Of a DNA stretch of 64,000 nucleotides, positions 58,434 through 64,000 are shown in pieces. The stretch comes from an uncultured Desulfuromusa sp. (GTDB lineage: Bacteria > Desulfobacterota > Desulfuromonadia > Desulfuromonadales > Geopsychrobacteraceae). Below the pieces are notes generated by a model that saw nothing but the letters and a program-made list of their open reading frames with translations, was not told where the DNA came from and did not search any database. The position numbers and the translations under genes were made by a program. Within the stretch, counting starts at the first letter, position 1. Each line of letters starts with the position of its first letter. The stretch covers positions 1,172,001 to 1,236,000 of the forward strand of contig NZ_OY776574.1 of NCBI RefSeq assembly GCF_963675815.1, read 5' to 3'.

Positions 58434-59651
58434 TTACATGGCACAACCAGTGTCAGCAACAGCCGGAGTGACATCCACACCTTTGAAGATTTTTATCGGC
58501 TTGAGAATACGATGCTTGTAAGCAGGATCTGCAGCCGTCTGTCCCCAGTGTGCGTCGGTCACAGCTTGATGGTCACCTTTACGAAATTCGATCATGCCTG
58601 TTGGCAATTCGATTTTCAAACCTTCCAAAGCATTCACGATTGCCATTTTATCAATAGAACCGGCTTTTTCAGCTGCAGCCTTATAAGCATAAACAGCACT
58701 GTAAGCTCCGTGGGCATTATAGGAAGGATAAGCTCCGAACTCTTTGAAATAGTTATTGGCAAAGCTATTGTTCATCGGTGAATCATTAGCCAGGAACCAG
58801 TAACGAGTACCGACCCACAAACCTTCCGGCATTTTGTCTCCCAAAGCCGTCAAGACTTCCGTTGCTCCACCCAGAGACATCAATACTTTAAAATCTCCGT
58901 TAAAAAATCCCATGCTGCTGGCTTGGCGGACAAAATCAATCAGGTTTCCACCCCAAAGTGAAATGAAAACCCCATCAGGTTTACTTCCCATAACTTTAGT
59001 AATATAAGGGCTGAAATCGGTGGTTTTAAATGGTGGAAACGCAACTTGATCTTTAGGCAGGAAATTGGCTGCCGGGTTCAGTTCTTTCAGATAGTTCTCA
59101 AAATATTCCCAAGACTGATGCCCAAACGCATAATCAGGACCAACAGTTGTCCATTTTTTTGCCCCGGTTTCCTTGGCAATTAAGGCAGCGGCTTTGACAT
59201 TCTGAGCCAGATTCAGAGAAATTCGGAAGGTGTATTTGTTACAGACGCTGCCGGTGACATCCGGTGTCGCAGCATGAGTAATAATTAAAGGTGTTTTCAT
59301 CTGTTCAATAGAGGGAACAACCGTTTTTGCCACACCACTGGAATCAAGACCAATTAAAATATCGACTTTGTCCTGATAGACCAATTTTCTGATGGCCCGC
59401 AAGGCGACATCAGCTTTGCCGGTTGAGTCCTCAAAATATCCCTCAACCTGCTGGCCGTTAATTCCACCCGATGCGTTGATTTCCTTTATGGCCAGTTCAG
59501 CACCCTGCTTTGCAAACTGGCCATAGGCCGACAAAGGTCCGGACATAATATAGGTGAAACCAATTTTTGCCGCCGTGGCCGCATGCGCCCCAATAAAAGA
59601 AGTTAGAACAAAAGACAGTGCAATCAGGATACCGAAAATTTTCTTCTTCAT
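58434..59651 (-). CDS. livK: Branched-chain amino acid-type periplasmic binding protein LivK-like
   Basis: A 405-residue protein with a Sec signal (MKKKIFGILIALSFVLTSFIGAHA) and a periplasmic-binding type I domain (KIGFTYIMSGPLSAYGQFAKQGAELAIKEINASGGINGQQVEGYFEDS, AHAATPDVTGSVCNKYTFRISLN). Longer than E. coli LivK and close to urea/amide/amino-acid binding subgroups, so the substrate may not be Leu/Ile/Val. First gene of its operon. Confidence 0.9.
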   Translation of the reverse strand: MKKKIFGILIALSFVLTSFIGAHAATAAKIGFTYIMSGPLSAYGQFAKQGAELAIKEINASGGINGQQVEGYFEDSTGKADVALRAIRKLVYQDKVDILIGLDSSGVAKTVVPSIEQMKTPLIITHAATPDVTGSVCNKYTFRISLNLAQNVKAAALIAKETGAKKWTTVGPDYAFGHQSWEYFENYLKELNPAANFLPKDQVAFPPFKTTDFSPYITKVMGSKPDGVFISLWGGNLIDFVRQASSMGFFNGDFKVLMSLGGATEVLTALGDKMPEGLWVGTRYWFLANDSPMNNSFANNYFKEFGAYPSYNAHGAYSAVYAYKAAAEKAGSIDKMAIVNALEGLKIELPTGMIEFRKGDHQAVTDAHWGQTAADPAYKHRILKPIKIFKGVDVTPAVADTGCAM

Positions 59652-60095
59652 TTTTCCTCCTCTTAATTTTGGATGTTAGTTGTCCTGAGCCATGCCCCTC
59701 CTCATTTTTGAAACGGTGTTTTCATAATAATAAACAGAAGTTTTGCCATGTCAATCGCTAATGAGAAAAGTTCCTGTAGATTTGCCTATGGACATTTCCT
59801 GATGTCTAAGCTTTGCAGGTATCTCAGGGTGTCACTATTGAGTTGAAAGTGCATGGCAATATCAGCATTTTGTGTCACATGCAGTGCCGTCATGCCCTTC
59901 CTCTCTTATTTTCTGAATAGGTGAATCCGCCTTTTTCAACAAGATTCCGATAAAGATAGTCACAAGAAAGAGGACATTCAAGAATTAAAAGGTGTTTTAC
60001 TTTGTCATATTTATGATTGACGCCTCTGGGTTAAAAAAGGAAACTAAGCCAATCTTAGATTGGCGCTCCCTGCAACGGACTCAAAAGGATTGCAA
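59652..60095. other. Intergenic region between livK and the Sel1-repeat gene
   Basis: 444 bases without an ORF. It contains the liv promoter (described separately) and, at 60,048-60,064, a perfect hairpin GCCAATC-TTA-GATTGGC, about 30 bases before the Sel1 gene start. Several other short direct and inverted repeats are present. Nothing else recognisable. Confidence 0.5.
59727..59754 (-). promoter_or_regulatory. Near-consensus sigma-70 promoter of the liv operon
   Basis: On the minus strand TTGACA (59749-59754) and TATTAT (59727-59732) are 16 bases apart. Transcription would start about 70 bases before the livK ATG. The -35 box is perfect. Confidence 0.72.
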
Positions 60096-61625
60096 ATGAT
60101 CTATCGACCCTCTTTTTTTGGACTTCTTGTTATCGGATTCTTTTTTTCTCTCACAATTTCACCCGTACTCGCTGTTGAACTGAACGGCAGCGTCACCAAT
60201 GTTACAGGGAGTGCTGTGACCATAAAGCTGGAAGGAAACCTTCTTCCTCAAATTGATGATCCGGTCGCTATTAATGAGTCCATTCCGGGACTGGGATCTT
60301 TACCGCTAGAGGGAGAATGGAAGGTCACCAGAGTCACCCCGGAAGAGATAATCGCCGAGCCCATTGGCGAATCCAGTCAACCTCAAGCGGGACAGCTTGT
60401 GATTATTCAATCCTCACAACCCTCCACTGCCACAACCTTGCAAACGGATGTCAGTGAAACCTATCAGCGCGGATTGAATTATCTCAATGGCAATCAGGGG
60501 GTCGAGAGAAACGCGACAAAAGCATTCCCACTGATTCATAGTGCAGCATCCCAGGGACACATTCCCGCGCAGATAAAATTAGCCTATATGTACAGCATTG
60601 GTCGCGGAGTTGCTGCAGACAAAACCGAATCCTTCATGTGGTCAAGAAAAGCAGCGATGCAGGGTGATCTGGTTTCACAATACAACATCGCCGTAGATTA
60701 TTATCAGGGACGGGGTGTTGCAGAAGATAAGACGGAAGCAACAAAATGGTTTCGTAAAGCAGCGAATAAAGGGCATCTAAAATCTCAAGCCAGCATGGGC
60801 CGTGCTTACTATAAAGGCTATGGCGTTTCACAGAATTATGCTGAAGCAGCATCATGGTATACAAAAGCGGCCCAAAGAGGAGATATCTTTTCACAGAGGC
60901 GCTTGGGGTTGATGTATGACCAGGGCGAAGGAGTCCCTCAAAGCTCTGCAACCGCCTATGATTGGTACAAAAAAGCTGCGGCACAAGATGACATCTTGTC
61001 GCAAAAACAGCTTGGTTTTATGTACTGGAATGGCAAGGGGATTTCCAAAGACAAAGAGAAAGCTTTTTATTGGTTCCGGAAAGCCGCTCGTCAGGGAGAG
61101 GTCGGGGCACAGAGGTTGACGGCGATGTGCTACCGGCGTGGGACAGGCACCACAAAGGACCTTGATAAGGCCATTTACTGGTATCGTAAAGCAGCGGCTC
61201 AGGGGGATGAAGATGCCAAGGAAGAATTGGCAGCACTCAATACAACCCCCGGTCATGTTCCGCAAAACCATGTCAGCTCTACTGAAAAACCACGTGCAAA
61301 CCAGGTCCCGGCAGGAGCGGCGCAGATGATCGCACAAATTCAGTCAACTGATGGGGCACAGCAACAACGGGGAGCCAAGCTTTTAGCCCGATCTGCTTTT
61401 AAAACTGATCCTGCCGTTCTTTCTGTGCTGCGGGACGAACTCCTCAAAGGGGCCACCCTGAATCCGCGTGACAAGCATCATGTGGACGCCATGGCCTGGT
61501 TGTGTAAAATTTTAGGGACTTCCGGAGATAAATCCTATCAGACGACCCTTAAAAAGGTCAGCTCAACAACAAGAAGCCGTAAAATCAAAAAATATGCCCG
61601 CAAATATGCAGCAAATCTCAGGTAA
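60096..61625 (+). CDS. Secreted Sel1-repeat protein
   Basis: A 509-residue protein starting MIYRPSFFGLLVIGFFFSLT with a Sec signal ending about residue 28. An N-terminal beta-rich region (about 30-125, with GSVTNVTGSAVTIKLEGNLLPQIDDP) is followed by about six or seven Sel1 tetratricopeptide-like repeats (for example AYYKGYGVSQNYAEAASWYTKAAQRGDIFSQRRLGLMYDQGEGV) and a helical C-terminus. Such repeats bind proteins; target unknown. AAGGA precedes the ATG. It is convergent with the PASTA gene, nine bases apart. Confidence 0.87.
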   Translation: MIYRPSFFGLLVIGFFFSLTISPVLAVELNGSVTNVTGSAVTIKLEGNLLPQIDDPVAINESIPGLGSLPLEGEWKVTRVTPEEIIAEPIGESSQPQAGQLVIIQSSQPSTATTLQTDVSETYQRGLNYLNGNQGVERNATKAFPLIHSAASQGHIPAQIKLAYMYSIGRGVAADKTESFMWSRKAAMQGDLVSQYNIAVDYYQGRGVAEDKTEATKWFRKAANKGHLKSQASMGRAYYKGYGVSQNYAEAASWYTKAAQRGDIFSQRRLGLMYDQGEGVPQSSATAYDWYKKAAAQDDILSQKQLGFMYWNGKGISKDKEKAFYWFRKAARQGEVGAQRLTAMCYRRGTGTTKDLDKAIYWYRKAAAQGDEDAKEELAALNTTPGHVPQNHVSSTEKPRANQVPAGAAQMIAQIQSTDGAQQQRGAKLLARSAFKTDPAVLSVLRDELLKGATLNPRDKHHVDAMAWLCKILGTSGDKSYQTTLKKVSSTTRSRKIKKYARKYAANLR

Positions 61626-61634
61626 TCTCCGAAA

Positions 61635-63989
61635 TTACTCCGGACAATGAACTTTGAATTCCCATGCGGTTCCCTTGCCACCTTTACAATTGGGCCGAAT
61701 ATCTACGGTCACCTCTGATTTAAAGGCTCTCTTTTTCAGAACGATGGTCTTGGTTGTACCCGTTCCCACACAGCCTGAGTTAAAGAGGACCTGACCCCCC
61801 TGAGAAACGATAACCATATCCTCCTGACTGTGAGTCTGATAGTCAAAGCGAAAGGTTTTTCCGCTTCTGCCAATATCGATAATATGCTGTTCGGGCCTGT
61901 CTCCCCCTGCTTTACGCACATCATTACAAGTCCCCTGATGAACAACTGGCGGGCCGGTGTTGACCGCATTGCCACCAGATGAATTGTTCGAGTTCATCGC
62001 CGCCGCATTATTTAATCCCGCAACCACTCCTCCAAGCATTTGCCAAAACCGCTCCTGGTTCTTTTTATTATGAGCAACTTTCTTCTCCACCTGGTCAAGA
62101 GCAGCCATATAGCTGGGATAAAAATAGCAATTTTTGCTGCTGCTGAGGACACTCTTTACTCCGCCCATGTCGTTTCTGTGAAGCATGGAATCAATAGCAC
62201 TTTTGTTTTCGGCACATTTCAAAGATGCCATTGCGCCACCGAGAGCAAATTCACATGTCCCGTTTTGAGCCAGAATCTCTTTTGCATGGGTAAAGCGTTT
62301 AGCTGTGATCGCAGTATTAAAGCGGGTTTGGGCTTGTAAACATTTATGCCGTTCTAATCTGGTAACAGCACTGGCATAAAAAGGACACTCGACGGCATCA
62401 CTCAGGATTTCACCACATTGTTTGATAAGGTTGTTGCCAAGAGCGGCCGAAAAAAGACCTTCACTCTTCCGACAATGAGCGTTTTTTTTGTCCATATCGT
62501 AGAGAGTGAGAATAACAGTGCCTTTGTTCTTGAAAATTGTCCCTGCGACCGGTGTTTGACTTTTCACTGTATTTGTTTGAGCTGGATCGGGAGCGGGTTC
62601 CCCTTTAACCAGAATGGGAGTCAGGCCAAGCTCTGTGATACGGATCTGAGCTTCTGATGCCCCGAGCCCTTTCACATTGGGAACTGTCATTTCTTTCTCT
62701 GCAAATTTACTGTAAATCAGAACCTTAACAGGAGTCTGTTTATTCACTTCAGTTCCAGCGACGGGATCTTGAGAGTACGTTTTAAATTGATCCTCCATAT
62801 CTCCGGCGGGATCTCCAACCACAGGTTTATAGATAAGATCGGCACCTCTGATGGCATCGCCTGCGAATCTGGCTTTGAGACCGATAGCATTCGGGACGAT
62901 TGTCGTTGTTATGTATTTATCATAAACAGTGATAAAAACTGACGTTCCCAGCTCTGCTTTATGTCCGGCCTTTAAACTTTGTCCGTAGACTTTGTTTTCA
63001 GAAGCAGCATCTTCTGCAGGCTTTCCAACACTGACTGAAGGAGAAAACCCTGCACTGATAAGAGCTTGCGTCGCTGCTTCACGATCGAGACCGTAAGTAC
63101 TGGGGACAGAAGGGTCGTTTCTTCTCCTTATACGGATGGCCTCAGCTTGAGCGTGCAGTTTTTGGGGGTCAAGATCTTCCGGGTTAACGCCAATAGCCCC
63201 ATCAGGATAGACGGTGATATAGTCGACACGGATTCTGCGTCTGGTCTTTTCAGCTGCTTCTTTCGCATCATTGATTTTATTTGCAGCCCAGTCTCCCGCT
63301 TTACGAACTTGAGGCGCACCGACCTCACTGTAAATGATGGATCCGGCTATTCCTCCAGCAATTCCCGCTGCAGCCATCCCCAAAGGTCCAAGTGGAGCAC
63401 CATAAATAGACGTGGAAGCTGCCCCTGCTAAAAAAATGGCTCCGGCCGAAGCTGCGCCGGCCGTTGCACCAGAGAGAGCGCCATCAGCCAACCCTTCGGC
63501 AGCTCCTGCCGCGTCCCCACCGGCCACTGACCCTAGCACAGACCCTGCCGTCCCTCCTTTATCTGCCGCGTTGAAATATTTCCCGGCTGACTTCAGAGTT
63601 GATTTCCCACTTTTGACAATTTTCTGAGCGGTTCTGGCATCAACCCTGTTAACCTTCTGAATAACCTTGGAAATATTATTTTTAGAGAAATTCTTTGCCC
63701 CTTCGATGAGGTTGTCTGTAATGGGCTGCCCGGATCCGGCAATCGTTCCAAATGTCGTATTAGCACCATCAACGAATTTTTCTGCATCAGACTGATGAGG
63801 CGTTATGGACTGTCTAACAGCCTTATCATTTTGGATTTTTTCCTTGTCTGTCATCGCCCGGATGACAATATCTGTTTTCAGGCTTTTCCCCTGGAAATTT
63901 TCCGCCTGAACAATGGAAGTTGAAAAAAGGAGAAATATGCTCCCCCAGAAAAGGCCTGCCGGGAGAGATATTTTGTTGCAAAACTTCAT
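61635..63989 (-). CDS. Secreted PASTA-repeat protein with glycine-zipper region
   Basis: A 784-residue protein with a Sec signal (MKFCNKISLPAGLFWGSIFLL, end near VQA). Residues about 150-230 are Gly/Ala-rich (GSVLGSVAGGDAAGAAEGLADGALSGATAG and GPLGMAAAGIAGGIAGSII), like glycine-zipper membrane segments. Then come three PASTA repeats (about 305-365, 366-440, 441-510; for example VPNVKGLGASEAQIRITELGLTPILVKGEP). A Cys-containing C-terminal part follows with a beta-rich last domain (residues about 700-784). PASTA repeats usually bind peptidoglycan on Ser/Thr kinases; there is no kinase here. Confidence 0.85.
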   Translation of the reverse strand: MKFCNKISLPAGLFWGSIFLLFSTSIVQAENFQGKSLKTDIVIRAMTDKEKIQNDKAVRQSITPHQSDAEKFVDGANTTFGTIAGSGQPITDNLIEGAKNFSKNNISKVIQKVNRVDARTAQKIVKSGKSTLKSAGKYFNAADKGGTAGSVLGSVAGGDAAGAAEGLADGALSGATAGAASAGAIFLAGAASTSIYGAPLGPLGMAAAGIAGGIAGSIIYSEVGAPQVRKAGDWAANKINDAKEAAEKTRRRIRVDYITVYPDGAIGVNPEDLDPQKLHAQAEAIRIRRRNDPSVPSTYGLDREAATQALISAGFSPSVSVGKPAEDAASENKVYGQSLKAGHKAELGTSVFITVYDKYITTTIVPNAIGLKARFAGDAIRGADLIYKPVVGDPAGDMEDQFKTYSQDPVAGTEVNKQTPVKVLIYSKFAEKEMTVPNVKGLGASEAQIRITELGLTPILVKGEPAPDPAQTNTVKSQTPVAGTIFKNKGTVILTLYDMDKKNAHCRKSEGLFSAALGNNLIKQCGEILSDAVECPFYASAVTRLERHKCLQAQTRFNTAITAKRFTHAKEILAQNGTCEFALGGAMASLKCAENKSAIDSMLHRNDMGGVKSVLSSSKNCYFYPSYMAALDQVEKKVAHNKKNQERFWQMLGGVVAGLNNAAAMNSNNSSGGNAVNTGPPVVHQGTCNDVRKAGGDRPEQHIIDIGRSGKTFRFDYQTHSQEDMVIVSQGGQVLFNSGCVGTGTTKTIVLKKRAFKSEVTVDIRPNCKGGKGTAWEFKVHCPE

Positions 63990-64000
63990 AATATTCCCCC

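Noticed and set aside
1..64000. CRISPR arrays, tRNA and rRNA genes
   Set aside because: No regularly spaced direct repeats or recognisable tRNA/rRNA sequence were seen on reading; a covariance-model search could still reveal a missed tRNA.

Overview
The window reads as a chromosomal segment of an anaerobic, cytochrome-rich Deltaproteobacterium of the Desulfuromonas/Geobacter/Pelobacter type. That placement is an inference from multiheme c-type cytochromes, a heme-sensing kinase with a sigma-54 activator, a tungstate importer with a ModE regulator, amino-acid uptake and radical-SAM genes, and overall gene style. No rRNA or tRNA gene was recognised, so the assignment is not anchored.

About 1-29,434 is most of a Mu-like transposable prophage, running off the left edge. 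Read right to left on the minus strand it has: three putative transposase-binding repeats and a left terminus (29,231-29,434); a plus-strand leftward-immunity block with a small lipoprotein-like protein, a small membrane protein and a K+ channel-like pore protein (27,980-29,218); a repressor and operator region (27,361-27,963); Ner, MuA transposase and MuB ATPase; a string of small early genes (Gam, GemA, several Cys-rich mini-proteins, a glycyl-radical mini-protein); a Mor-type activator followed by a terminator; and then the late genes: amidase, lysis/accessory genes, terminase, portal, MuF-toxin fusion, protease/scaffold, capsid, head-tail joining, tail tube, frameshifted tail chaperone, tape measure and tail tip. 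The head and transposition modules are Mu-like. The tail has a tube, frameshifted chaperone and lambda-like NlpC/tip genes with no sheath gene, so the virion is probably a siphovirus like Pseudomonas phages B3/D3112.

The prophage terminus lies inside the 5' end of an IclR-family regulator gene, which has lost its start codon. Next come an M20 amidohydrolase remnant, a proline racemase-family enzyme, a PotBCDA-like ABC importer, an unusual 820-residue protein that joins a radical-SAM lysine-aminomutase-like half to a second half without the iron-sulfur motif, and a stand-alone M23-fold protein (30.3-39.1 kb). This looks like one import-and-conversion pathway for an amino acid or amine whose substrate cannot be read from sequence. 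AlaX, LysE and a hotdog thioesterase follow.

41.3-45.0 kb is a tungstate/molybdate import operon (modE-wtpA-wtpC-wtpB order) with a clear ModE box in front of modE. 45.4-50.9 kb is a respiratory module: a sigma-54 response regulator and a heme-binding histidine kinase, divergent from a NapC/NirT tetraheme cytochrome and an octaheme hydroxylamine-oxidoreductase-like cytochrome. The intergenic region has a good -24/-12 promoter and two matching upstream dyads. 50.9-64.0 kb holds TrmO, an EamA exporter, a TVP38-flavoprotein disulfide reductase fusion, a branched-chain amino acid ABC importer operon (livK-H-M-G-F) with a near-consensus sigma-70 promoter, a secreted Sel1-repeat protein and a secreted PASTA-repeat protein.
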